A DNA stretch of 6,494 bases from Lachnospiraceae bacterium (GTDB lineage: Bacteria > Bacillota > Clostridia > Lachnospirales > Lachnospiraceae). This document shows positions 1 to 6,242 of this stretch, piece after piece. The stretch covers positions 1-6,494 of the forward strand of contig JAFSWJ010000325.1 of the NCBI GenBank assembly GCA_017444545.1, in the 5' to 3' direction. Each line of letters starts with the position of its first letter. Position 1 is the first letter of the stretch. The position numbers and the translations under genes were made by a program. Under the pieces are notes generated by a model. That model ran no database searches. It was not told the origin of the DNA and was given only the letters and a program-made list of their open reading frames with translations.

Positions 1-4
1 CGAG

Positions 5-2173
5 ATGAGTGATGATCCGAACCACATCATGACTCCGGAGGAGATCGCAGCCCTGGTGGGAGGCGGCCAGGCGCCTTCACCGGACGAAGCTCCCGCAGAC
101 GAACCCCTCATGGAAGACATGCCCATGGAAGAAATCCCGATGGATATGCCCATGGAAGAAGTCCCTATGGACATGCCGTTAGATGAGATGCCTGCAGAAG
201 AGATCCCGATGGACGTGCCGTTGGAGGAAATGTCCGCAGAAGACATTCCCATGGAAGACGAGGTTCCTGCTGCTGAGCCCTCTGATGATCCGAATCATAT
301 GATGACTCCCGAGGAGATCGCAGCCATGATCGAATCTGCCGAGGAAGCAGCAACAGAAGGCTCCGATATGGATGAAGCCGCCATGGCAGAAACTGCAGAA
401 GAACCCCTGCCAGATATCGCAGAAGAACCTACGGCAGACGAAACAGCAGAACCTTCAGAAGAACCCCTGTCAGACATCCCTGAAGAGCCGGCAAAGGATT
501 CCCCGGCAGAGGATGTTATCCCCATAGATTTCGGTCTGGAAGGCGGGGACATCCCTTTGGATGCAGAAACCCCCGAACCTGTGGAAATGCCTGCAGGTGA
601 TGAGGAACCTTCCACCTCGGATATTTTGGGCGATCTTGGACTGGCAGGTGCCGAGTCATCAGATCTTGACGTGACCGACATCATCAATGACATGCCTGCT
701 GATGATGAACTCAACGAAATAAATGATCTTCTGATCAAAAATGACAACAGCGAGATGGTGGAGGATGATCTTCTTTCCATGCTCGACGGAAGTGCTGATG
801 CAGACGGAGAGAGCGCAGATGAGGAAATTAAGGATCGGGCAGACGGCGGTGGAGAAGAAGCTTCAGATGATGATACGTCATCAAAAAAGAAGAAGCGCAA
901 AAGAAAGGAAAAGAAGAAAAAGGGTGATGAAGAGCCTCAGCTTGATGCAGAAGGCAATCCGGTCAAAAAGAAAGGCCTTCTCACGCGCATTACGGAATTC
1001 CTCTTTGCCGGAGATGATGAAGATGATGAAGGATCGGAAGCGTCTGTCGAAGCAGTTGCACAGGACGGGACGCTGGTTGCAAATCCCAGCGAGCAGACTC
1101 TTGAAAATAATGAAGTAATCAGAGAAGTCGAAAACGAAGAAGCACGCGGCAAAAAGAAGAAAAAGAAAAAAGAGAAAAAGCCGAAGGAAAAGAAACCCAA
1201 AAAGGAAAAGAAGCCAAAGAAGGAAAAGCCTGCAGACCCCGAGGTTCCCGAAAAGAAGCTTCCGAGGAAAAAGGTCATTGCCGTGGCATTGTTCTTTACC
1301 TCATTCCTGGCTGCCATCACCTTCTGTACCTTTGCTTTTGCAAATCTCGGATATGAGAGTGCGGCAAAGACGAATTATGAAAAAGGAGACTATGCAGGTG
1401 CCTATGAATCCCTGACAGGTCTTGACCATATATCCGAGGACAGCAGGGAGATATTCAACAAATCCTTTGTTCTCATGAGGCTGCAAAGGAGGATCAATGC
1501 CTTCAACGAGTATGAACAGAGGGAGGATCCCCTGGGAGCAGTGGATTCCCTCATAGAGGGAGTCAGACTTCGCGACAGGCTTTGCGACTATGCCGAAAGT
1601 CTGGGAGTGGGCTCTGAGTTTGAGTCGATCTATGGCGAGATCCTCGGATACCTTGGGGATATCTTCGGAGTTGATGAAGCAAGAGCCAGAGAGCTCTACG
1701 GAATCACGGATGACGTGCAATATACCATGGCTCTTCTTGATATAGTCGATCCCGGCTGGAATGCCGACATAGTCCCGACGGTGGATCTCACCGAGGGAGG
1801 GGCCGGCATAGAGTTTGCCGAGGACGGTCTGACCGTGGATAACGCCCTCAGAAATCAAAGTGAGGAACCTGAGGAATCTGAGGAAACGGAGGGAGATGTG
1901 CCTGAAGAAGGAGAGCCCGCTCCGGCCGACCTTGGAAACGACGAATATGATGATGAAGAGGAAGAAGAGAGCAGTGAAACTCCTTCTGCTGACCCCAGCA
2001 TCACCCTCACTCCCGACAATTCGACAGTGATCATTCCGGAGGGTACACAGCTTCAGGTCACACCGAAGGGTTCAAATGCTCCTTCACAGTCACAGAGTCC
2101 TGCACCGTCAGGACAGCCGCTGTATCAGTTCAATGTGAGGCGGGATGCAAACGGAAACTACGTGCAGCAATGA
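5..2173 (+). CDS. Large charged single-pass membrane protein with TPR-like outer region, function unknown
   Basis: I do not recognise this as a named family. Seen in the 722 residues: residues 1-290 are very acidic and rich in Met, Pro and Ala, with short repeats (a 17-residue motif at 2-18 and 93-109, and MEEIPMDMP-type repeats at 41-88). Lys blocks lie at 294-306 and 383-408, separated by a short hydrophobic/basic patch (about 321-335, GLLTRITEFLF) and an acidic stretch. One hydrophobic segment at about 424-446, preceded by KKLPRKK, looks like a membrane anchor with the N-terminus inside. Residues 452-581 look helical and TPR-like (NYEKGDYAGAYESL). The tail, 616-722, is acidic then Ser/Thr/Pro-rich. 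The start is uncertain: only 4 nt precede the ATG, no ribosome site is visible, and the frame is open to the window edge, so the protein could be longer. It ends 13 nt before hisH, suggesting co-transcription. A scaffold or envelope role is possible but is only inference. Confidence 0.8.
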   Translation: MSDDPNHIMTPEEIAALVGGGQAPSPDEAPADEPLMEDMPMEEIPMDMPMEEVPMDMPLDEMPAEEIPMDVPLEEMSAEDIPMEDEVPAAEPSDDPNHMMTPEEIAAMIESAEEAATEGSDMDEAAMAETAEEPLPDIAEEPTADETAEPSEEPLSDIPEEPAKDSPAEDVIPIDFGLEGGDIPLDAETPEPVEMPAGDEEPSTSDILGDLGLAGAESSDLDVTDIINDMPADDELNEINDLLIKNDNSEMVEDDLLSMLDGSADADGESADEEIKDRADGGGEEASDDDTSSKKKKRKRKEKKKKGDEEPQLDAEGNPVKKKGLLTRITEFLFAGDDEDDEGSEASVEAVAQDGTLVANPSEQTLENNEVIREVENEEARGKKKKKKKEKKPKEKKPKKEKKPKKEKPADPEVPEKKLPRKKVIAVALFFTSFLAAITFCTFAFANLGYESAAKTNYEKGDYAGAYESLTGLDHISEDSREIFNKSFVLMRLQRRINAFNEYEQREDPLGAVDSLIEGVRLRDRLCDYAESLGVGSEFESIYGEILGYLGDIFGVDEARARELYGITDDVQYTMALLDIVDPGWNADIVPTVDLTEGGAGIEFAEDGLTVDNALRNQSEEPEESEETEGDVPEEGEPAPADLGNDEYDDEEEEESSETPSADPSITLTPDNSTVIIPEGTQLQVTPKGSNAPSQSQSPAPSGQPLYQFNVRRDANGNYVQQ
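8..58 (+). repeat. 17-residue motif, copy 1 (FliM/FliY N-terminus-like)
   Basis: This encodes SDDPNHIMTPEEIAALV at the very start of the large charged protein. It is repeated with 14 of 17 residues identical at 281-331. The core MTPEEIAAL followed by Gly resembles the LSQ.EIDALL..G peptide at the N-terminus of flagellar switch proteins FliM and FliY. The two copies differ at several synonymous third positions, so the duplication is either old or maintained at protein level. Confidence 0.8.
125..268 (+). repeat. Tandem Met/Pro/Glu-rich coding repeats
   Basis: Two adjacent 27-nt units (125-151 and 152-178) encode MEEIPMDMP and MEEVPMDMP. Two longer, degenerate units follow: LDEMPAEEIPMDVP (to 220) and LEEMSAEDIPMEDEVP (to 268). 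All unit lengths keep the reading frame. The pattern looks like in-frame repeat expansion within a disordered acidic region. Confidence 0.75.
281..331 (+). repeat. 17-residue motif, copy 2
   Basis: This encodes SDDPNHMMTPEEIAAMI at residues 93-109 of the large charged protein, 273 nt downstream of copy 1. The only differences from copy 1 are I to M, L to M and V to I, all conservative. The acidic repeat region lies between the two copies. Confidence 0.8.
398..490 (+). repeat. Spaced 33-nt repeat encoding EEPL.DI.EEP
   Basis: Positions 398-430 encode EEPLPDIAEEP and 458-490 encode EEPLSDIPEEP, one repeat period of 60 nt apart. It is a further degenerate in-frame duplication within the acidic N-terminal half of the large membrane protein, distinct from the Met-rich repeat upstream. 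Confidence 0.65.
883..889 (+). other. Possible -1 ribosomal slippery heptamer A AAA AAG
   Basis: The heptamer A AAA AAG sits exactly in the zero-frame register (xxA AAA AAG), the arrangement used in dnaX frameshifting. A 6-bp inverted repeat with a TACG loop (868-873 with 878-883) lies directly upstream. A -1 shift would reach TGA at 925-927 and release a soluble acidic N-terminal product of about 307 residues without the membrane segment. There is no clear downstream stem and no Shine-Dalgarno-like element at the usual distance, so the site may simply reflect Lys codons. Confidence 0.2.
1151..1228 (+). other. Lysine-rich coding tract before the membrane segment
   Basis: Residues 383-408 of the large protein are almost entirely Lys, with a few Glu and Pro, arranged as repeated KKPK/EKKPKKEK units. 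The coding strand is a nearly pure A/G tract. AAA and AAG codons are mixed. With the shorter block at residues 294-306 it gives the cytoplasmic part a sharply segregated charge pattern. The cluster ends about 15 residues before the membrane anchor and could contact acidic lipids or nucleic acid (inference). Confidence 0.7.
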
Positions 2174-2178
2174 TCGGC

Positions 2179-2184
2179 AGGAAG
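2179..2184 (+). promoter_or_regulatory. Ribosome binding site of hisH
   Basis: AGGAAG lies just upstream of the ATG at 2187, with core AGGA leaving four bases to the start. It supports 2187 rather than the upstream in-frame ATG at 2145, which would add 14 non-conserved residues inside the preceding gene. Confidence 0.65.
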
Positions 2185-2186
2185 AT

Positions 2187-2795
2187 ATGATAGCCATAGT
2201 AGATTATGATGCGGGAAATATAAACAGTGTTGAAAAGGCGGTCAGGCATCTGGGATTTCCCTGTGTGACCACAAGGGATGCGGATGAGATCAAAAATGCG
2301 TCTGCCCTCATCCTGCCCGGAGTGGGAGCCTTTGGCGCTGCCATGGGCAATCTCGAAAAATACGATCTGGTGGATCCGGTAAAGGATTATATAGGATCCG
2401 GCAGGCCTTTTTTAGGCATATGCCTGGGACTTCAGCTTTTGTATGAGGAAAGCGAGGAGGATCCGGGGGTGAAGGGACTTGGCATACTTTCGGGAAGTAT
2501 CAAAAGGATCCCGCAAAAGGATGGACTCAAGGTCCCCAACATCGGCTGGAATTCCCTGGATCTTTCAGGTGACGGAAGGCTCTTTGCGGGTATCCCGGAC
2601 GGTGCCTTTGTTTATTTCGTCCATTCATATTACCTTTCTGCCACAGACAGGGATACGGTAAAGGCTTCCATAGACTACGGCACAAGGATCGACGCATCGG
2701 TTGAAAAGGACAACATCTTTGCCTGTCAGTTCCATCCCGAAAAATCCTCTGCAACAGGACTAAGGATACTTCAGAATTTTTTGGAGACCGCATAG
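2187..2795 (+). CDS. hisH: Imidazole glycerol phosphate synthase, glutaminase subunit HisH
   Basis: HisH hydrolyses glutamine and passes ammonia to HisF in histidine biosynthesis, in the cytoplasm. The protein is 202 residues, normal for the family. It is a class I glutamine amidotransferase: nucleophile Cys79 in GICLGLQLL, and His183 and Glu185 in QFHPEKS complete the triad. PGVGAFG at 44-50 is the oxyanion-strand region, and FVYFVHSYY (141-149) is the typical HisH segment. The start at 2187 gives the conserved [16 protein letters not shown]-terminus. It begins 13 nt after the preceding gene and ends 2 nt before hisF, its obligate partner. The other histidine genes are not in this window. 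Confidence 0.96.
   Translation: MIAIVDYDAGNINSVEKAVRHLGFPCVTTRDADEIKNASALILPGVGAFGAAMGNLEKYDLVDPVKDYIGSGRPFLGICLGLQLLYEESEEDPGVKGLGILSGSIKRIPQKDGLKVPNIGWNSLDLSGDGRLFAGIPDGAFVYFVHSYYLSATDRDTVKASIDYGTRIDASVEKDNIFACQFHPEKSSATGLRILQNFLETA
2783..2786 (+). promoter_or_regulatory. Probable ribosome binding site of hisF
   Basis: GGAG lies 11 nt before the hisF ATG, inside the last codons of hisH. It is a weak match at slightly long spacing, so translational coupling from the hisH stop two bases upstream of the start may matter more. Confidence 0.45.
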
Positions 2796-2797
2796 AT

Positions 2798-3565
2798 ATG
2801 TTTACGAAAAGGATCATCCCCTGCCTTGATGTTGATAACGGAAGGGTGGTAAAAGGGGTAAATTTTGTAAATCTCATAGATGCCGGAGACCCGGTATCCG
2901 TCGCAAAAGCCTATGACAGCGAGGGTGCCGATGAGCTGGTATTTCTTGATATCACCGCATCCTCCGACAAAAGAAAGACCGTTGTTGACATGGTCGAAAA
3001 GGTGGCGGGAACCGTATTCATACCCTTCACCGTCGGCGGCGGCATCAGGACGACCGATGATTTCAGGGAGATACTGCGTGCGGGTGCCGACAAGGTGGCG
3101 GTAAACAGTGCAGCCATAAATGACCCTTCGCTCATAGAAAGGGCTGCTGATAAATTTGGCAGCCAGTGCGTTGTGCTTGCAATAGATGCAAAGAGAAAGC
3201 CGGACGGCAGCGGCTTTACTGTCTACAAAAACGGAGGCAGGGTCGACATGGGACTTGATGCCGTCAAATGGGCCATAGACGGAGTGAAAAGAGGAGCGGG
3301 AGAGATACTTCTGACCAGCATGGACTGCGACGGGACAAAGGCCGGCTTTGACATCGAGCTGACAAAAGCAGTTTCGGAAGCAGTTGATGTTCCTGTCATT
3401 GCCTCGGGCGGAGCAGGAAACTGTGAGCATTTTTACGAGGCACTGACTGAGGCAAAGGCCGATGCGGCGCTTGCGGCATCGCTCTTTCATTTCAGGGAGC
3501 TGTCCATTGAGGAAGTGAAAAGATATTTAAGTGACAGAGGGGTGCCGGTAAGATGTCAGGTTTGA
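2798..3565 (+). CDS. hisF: Imidazole glycerol phosphate synthase, cyclase subunit HisF
   Basis: HisF uses ammonia from HisH to convert PRFAR to imidazole glycerol phosphate and AICAR. The 255-residue protein is full length and not fused to another his enzyme. It is a TIM barrel: catalytic Asp11 in RIIPCLDV and Asp130 in VVLAID both fall at their textbook positions. [10 protein letters not shown] (80-89) and [11 protein letters not shown] near the C-terminus are the two phosphate-binding loops, and [12 protein letters not shown] is the usual cyclase segment. It starts 2 nt after hisH, consistent with coupled 1:1 expression, and its last 13 nt overlap ung. The AICAR it releases is the substrate of the AICAR transformylase encoded at the end of the window. 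Confidence 0.97.
   Translation: MFTKRIIPCLDVDNGRVVKGVNFVNLIDAGDPVSVAKAYDSEGADELVFLDITASSDKRKTVVDMVEKVAGTVFIPFTVGGGIRTTDDFREILRAGADKVAVNSAAINDPSLIERAADKFGSQCVVLAIDAKRKPDGSGFTVYKNGGRVDMGLDAVKWAIDGVKRGAGEILLTSMDCDGTKAGFDIELTKAVSEAVDVPVIASGGAGNCEHFYEALTEAKADAALAASLFHFRELSIEEVKRYLSDRGVPVRCQV
3536..3542 (+). promoter_or_regulatory. Ribosome binding site of ung, inside hisF
   Basis: AGAGGGG lies within the last codons of hisF, 10 nt before the ung ATG. It supports the start at 3553 and hence the 13-nt overlap. Confidence 0.55.
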
Positions 3566-4227
3566 CCGGAGGCTGGGAAAAGGCACTTTCCGGAGAGTTC
3601 AAAAAGCCGTATTACAGGGAACTCTACGGATTCGTGAAGCATGAATATGACACGCAGGTGGTGTATCCGCCTTCGGGCGATATCTTCAACGCCCTTCATT
3701 ACACGCCTCTCGAAAATGTGAAGGTCGTGATCCTGGGACAGGATCCCTATCACGAGCCGGGACAGGCGCATGGTCTGGCATTTTCCGTAAAGCCGGATAT
3801 TGCGATACCTCCCTCGTTGAAAAATATCTACAAGGAGCTCAACACTGAGCTTGGCTGCAGGATCCCGAACAACGGATACTTAAAAAAATGGGCCGATGAA
3901 GGAGTGCTTTTATTAAACAGCGTGCTCACGGTACGGGCCGGACAGGCGGCATCCCACCAAAAAAAAGGCTGGGAAACCTTCACCGATGCAGTCATCGGAG
4001 CAGTGAACAAAAAGGACTCACCGGTAGTCTTCATGCTTTGGGGGCGGTATGCAAAGGACAAGGCAGCATTTCTGGATAATAAAAACCATCTTGTTCTGAC
4101 GGCGGCGCATCCAAGTCCGCTTTCCGCACACAACGGTTTTTTCGGATGCGGACATTTCAAAAGATGCAATGAGTTTCTTGCAGAAAACGGTGAAGAGCCA
4201 ATAGACTGGCAGATAGGAGATTTATGA
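3553..4227 (+). CDS. ung: Uracil-DNA glycosylase, family 1
   Basis: Ung removes uracil from DNA as the first step of base excision repair. The 224-residue protein has the full set of family-1 motifs. GQDPYH at 62-67 carries the catalytic Asp64 and Tyr66. GLAF ends in Phe77, which stacks on uracil. [11 protein letters not shown] has Asn122 for uracil recognition. [17 protein letters not shown] begins at His186 and carries the DNA-intercalation loop. Residues 8-60 (W near the start, [22 protein letters not shown]) align with the usual N-terminus and support the start at 3553. It overlaps hisF by 13 nt and lysA by 4 nt (ATGA), so translation is probably coupled. A DNA-repair gene in a biosynthetic string suggests operon drift rather than shared function. 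An eight-A run lies at 3959-3966. Confidence 0.97.
   Translation: MSGLTGGWEKALSGEFKKPYYRELYGFVKHEYDTQVVYPPSGDIFNALHYTPLENVKVVILGQDPYHEPGQAHGLAFSVKPDIAIPPSLKNIYKELNTELGCRIPNNGYLKKWADEGVLLLNSVLTVRAGQAASHQKKGWETFTDAVIGAVNKKDSPVVFMLWGRYAKDKAAFLDNKNHLVLTAAHPSPLSAHNGFFGCGHFKRCNEFLAENGEEPIDWQIGDL
4215..4220 (+). promoter_or_regulatory. Ribosome binding site of lysA
   Basis: AGGAGA lies inside the end of ung, three bases before the lysA ATG at 4224. It supports the ATGA overlap start. Confidence 0.6.
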
Positions 4228-5498
4228 AAAAAGTACCTTTTATTGACAGACAGAAGGCGGAGGAGATAGCAGCCTCATATCCTACGCCCTTTTATCTCTA
4301 CGATGAAAAGGGGATCAGGGAGAATGCGAAAAAAGTAAAGGAGGCCTTTTCCTGGAACAAAGGCTTCAGGGAATACTTTGCGGTAAAGGCAACCCCGAAC
4401 CCCTTCATACTGAAGATATTCAGGGAGTTCGGCTTTGGCTGCGACTGCTCATCCATGGCGGAGTTAAAGCTTGCAAAGGCTGCTGGTTTTTCCGGTGAGG
4501 AGATCATGTTTTCATCAAACGAGACTCCCGCATCCGAATTTGAATATGCAGCAAAGATCGGCGCCATCATCAATTTCGATGACATCACCCACATAGACTT
4601 TTTTGAAAAAAACGTGGGAGCAATCCCGGAGCTTGTCTGCTGCAGGTTCAACCCCGGAGGCATTTTCTCGATCTCAAATTCCATCATGGATAACCCCGGA
4701 GAGTCCAAATACGGGATGACCCGAAAGCAGATGACGGAGGCTTTCAGGATACTCAAAGGCAAGGGCTGCAAAAGGTTCGGCATCCATGCCTTTCTTGCAA
4801 GCAATACCGTAACGGAGGAGTATTATCCGACCCTTGCGGGACAGCTTTTTGAACTGGCGTGCGAGTTGCAGAACGAGACCGGGGCAAAGATCGATTTCAT
4901 CAACCTTTCGGGCGGTGTGGGTATTGATTATACTCCGGAGCAGAGGGGAAACGATATCGCAAAGATCGGTCAGGGCGTGAAGGAACAGTACGAAAAGATC
5001 CTTGTTCCGGCAGGTCTTGGAAATGTAAAGATCTATGCCGAGATGGGGAGGTTCATGATGGGACCCTACGGTGCGCTCATTACCCGTGCCGTTCATGAAA
5101 AGCATATCTACAGGGAATACATCGGAGTGGATGCCTGTGCCGCAAACCTCATGAGGCCTGCGATGTACGGTGCCTATCATCACATAACCGTGCTGGGAAA
5201 GGAGGATGCTCCCTGCGATCACAAATCTGATGTGGTGGGATCTCTTTGTGAGAATAATGACAAGTTTGCCATCGAAAGGATGCTTCCCCGCATCGATAAC
5301 GGGGATCTGCTTTTCATCCATGACGCCGGAGCCCACGGGCATTCCATGGGATACAATTATAACGGCAGGCTCAGGTCGGCCGAGATCTTATTAAAAGAGG
5401 ACGGGAGCTTTAAGCTCATCAGGAGGGCCGAGAAGCTTTCTGATTATTTTGCGACCTTTGACTGCTTTGAAGAATACGCTGACCTGCAAAAGGATTAA
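4224..5498 (+). CDS. lysA: Diaminopimelate decarboxylase, divergent fold-type III subfamily
   Basis: Probable last step of lysine synthesis: PLP-dependent decarboxylation of meso-diaminopimelate. At 424 residues it has normal family length. Fold-type III features in order: PLP lysine K55 in [18 protein letters not shown] at 73-81; R.NPGG...SKYGM around 141-164; His188 in [10 protein letters not shown]; Gly-rich LSGGVGI (228-234) for the PLP phosphate; [11 protein letters not shown] (273-283); [11 protein letters not shown] (339-349) with Cys342 and Asp346; and a C-terminal [15 protein letters not shown]. Several motifs differ from classical LysA: HAF replaces HFH, EMGR replaces EPGR, CENND replaces CES.D, GAHG replaces GAYG. 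I recall this variant as common in Lachnospiraceae and annotated as LysA, but a related amino-acid decarboxylase is not excluded. It overlaps ung by 4 nt. Confidence 0.88.
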   Translation: MKKVPFIDRQKAEEIAASYPTPFYLYDEKGIRENAKKVKEAFSWNKGFREYFAVKATPNPFILKIFREFGFGCDCSSMAELKLAKAAGFSGEEIMFSSNETPASEFEYAAKIGAIINFDDITHIDFFEKNVGAIPELVCCRFNPGGIFSISNSIMDNPGESKYGMTRKQMTEAFRILKGKGCKRFGIHAFLASNTVTEEYYPTLAGQLFELACELQNETGAKIDFINLSGGVGIDYTPEQRGNDIAKIGQGVKEQYEKILVPAGLGNVKIYAEMGRFMMGPYGALITRAVHEKHIYREYIGVDACAANLMRPAMYGAYHHITVLGKEDAPCDHKSDVVGSLCENNDKFAIERMLPRIDNGDLLFIHDAGAHGHSMGYNYNGRLRSAEILLKEDGSFKLIRRAEKLSDYFATFDCFEEYADLQKD

Positions 5499-5503
5499 GG
5501 AGG
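5497..5503 (+). promoter_or_regulatory. Strong ribosome binding site of purO
   Basis: AAGGAGG, a near-perfect Shine-Dalgarno, overlaps the lysA stop codon and leaves four bases before the ATG at 5508. It is the best ribosome site in the window. Confidence 0.85.
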
Positions 5504-5507
5504 ATGT

Positions 5508-6221
5508 ATGAAATACGTTGATCTTTTTGATGAAATCTCATCCGTTTCATATCCCGGAAGGGGCATTGTGACCGGAAGAAGCGAAGACGGGAAATATGCT
5601 GTCATAGCCTATTTTATCATGGGCAGATCCGAAAACTCGAGAAACAGGATCTTTCTTGAGGACGGTGAAGGCATCAGGACAAAGGCCTTTGATGAAAGCA
5701 GGATGAAGGATCCGTCTCTGATCATCTACCATCCGGTGAGAGTGATAAACGACTGCACCATAGTCACAAACGGCGACCAGACCGATACGGTTTTTGACGG
5801 TCTGAAGGTGGGCAAGACCTTTGAGGAGTCGCTTAGAAGCAGGGAGTTTGAGCCTGACGGGCCCAATTTCACTCCCCGTATTTCAGGCTGCGTCCTGACG
5901 GGAAAGAGCGGTTTTTCTTACAGCCTTTCGATCTTGAAGAGCGACAACGGCGATGACAGCCAGTGCAACAGGTACACCTTTTCCTATGAGGGAAAGAATC
6001 CCGGAAAGGGTCACTACATCCACACCTACATGGGTGACGGGGACCCTTTGCCAAGCTATGAAGGCGAGCCGACCCCGGTGCTCATAAAGGGGGATCTGGA
6101 TACATTTACGGATGCTGTCTGGGATGCTCTTGATGATGACAACAAGGTATCTCTTTTTGTCAGGTTCATAGACATCGGCACGGGAAAATATGACAGCAGG
6201 ATAATAAACAAATTACAGTAA
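5508..6221 (+). CDS. purO: PurO-family IMP cyclohydrolase
   Basis: This enzyme closes the ring of FAICAR to IMP, the last step of de novo purine synthesis, in the cytoplasm. The 237-residue protein carries the hallmarks I associate with PurO, the archaeal-type cyclohydrolase with an Ntn-hydrolase-like fold: YPGRGIVTG at 15-23, IMGRSENSRNRIF at 37-49, YHPVR at 74-78, TNGDQTDTV at 87-95 and PNFTPRISG at 119-127. It bears no resemblance to the MGS-like cyclohydrolase domain of bacterial PurH. It is somewhat longer than the archaeal enzyme, which is about 200 residues. The assignment is strengthened by the next gene, 21 nt downstream, which encodes the preceding pathway enzyme without a cyclohydrolase domain. 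No signal peptide or membrane segment is seen. Confidence 0.9.
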   Translation: MKYVDLFDEISSVSYPGRGIVTGRSEDGKYAVIAYFIMGRSENSRNRIFLEDGEGIRTKAFDESRMKDPSLIIYHPVRVINDCTIVTNGDQTDTVFDGLKVGKTFEESLRSREFEPDGPNFTPRISGCVLTGKSGFSYSLSILKSDNGDDSQCNRYTFSYEGKNPGKGHYIHTYMGDGDPLPSYEGEPTPVLIKGDLDTFTDAVWDALDDDNKVSLFVRFIDIGTGKYDSRIINKLQ

Positions 6222-6230
6222 GCTTAAAGC

Positions 6231-6235
6231 GGGGG
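6231..6235 (+). promoter_or_regulatory. Ribosome binding site of AICAR transformylase
   Basis: GGGGG followed by AAA lies 7 nt before the ATG at 6243. An ATG at 6238 meets a stop after one further codon, which fixes the start at 6243. Confidence 0.6.
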
Positions 6236-6242
6236 AAATGCC

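Noticed and set aside
295..900. 201-codon open frame on the - strand, Ser-rich
   Set aside because: It is the mirror of the Asp/Glu/Ala-rich codons of the large + strand gene, which read as Ser codons in reverse. It has no family resemblance and no ribosome site.
741..1118. 125-codon open frame on the + strand, Lys/Arg/Met-rich
   Set aside because: It is the +1 frame of the large charged gene. Its composition follows from the A/G-rich codons of that gene and it has no recognisable domain.
2145..2186. Upstream in-frame ATG for hisH
   Set aside because: It adds 14 residues not typical of HisH and lies within the previous gene. The ATG at 2187 has a ribosome site and the conserved N-terminus.
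2771..3490. 239-codon open frame on the - strand opposite hisF
   Set aside because: hisF is unmistakable in the + strand with all catalytic residues; the reverse frame is a shadow.
4599..4612. T6-G-A7 inverted tract inside lysA
   Set aside because: It is explained by codons for Phe-Phe-Glu-Lys; there is no loop or spacing to form a useful hairpin, and it is within a conserved coding frame.
4674..5342. 222-codon open frame on the - strand opposite lysA
   Set aside because: The + strand lysA has all expected PLP-enzyme motifs across this stretch; the reverse protein resembles nothing.
6222..6230. Short inverted repeat GCTT-A-AAGC between purO and the transformylase
   Set aside because: It has only a 4-bp AT-rich stem, a one-base loop and no T-run, so it cannot be a terminator. 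The two genes are probably co-transcribed.
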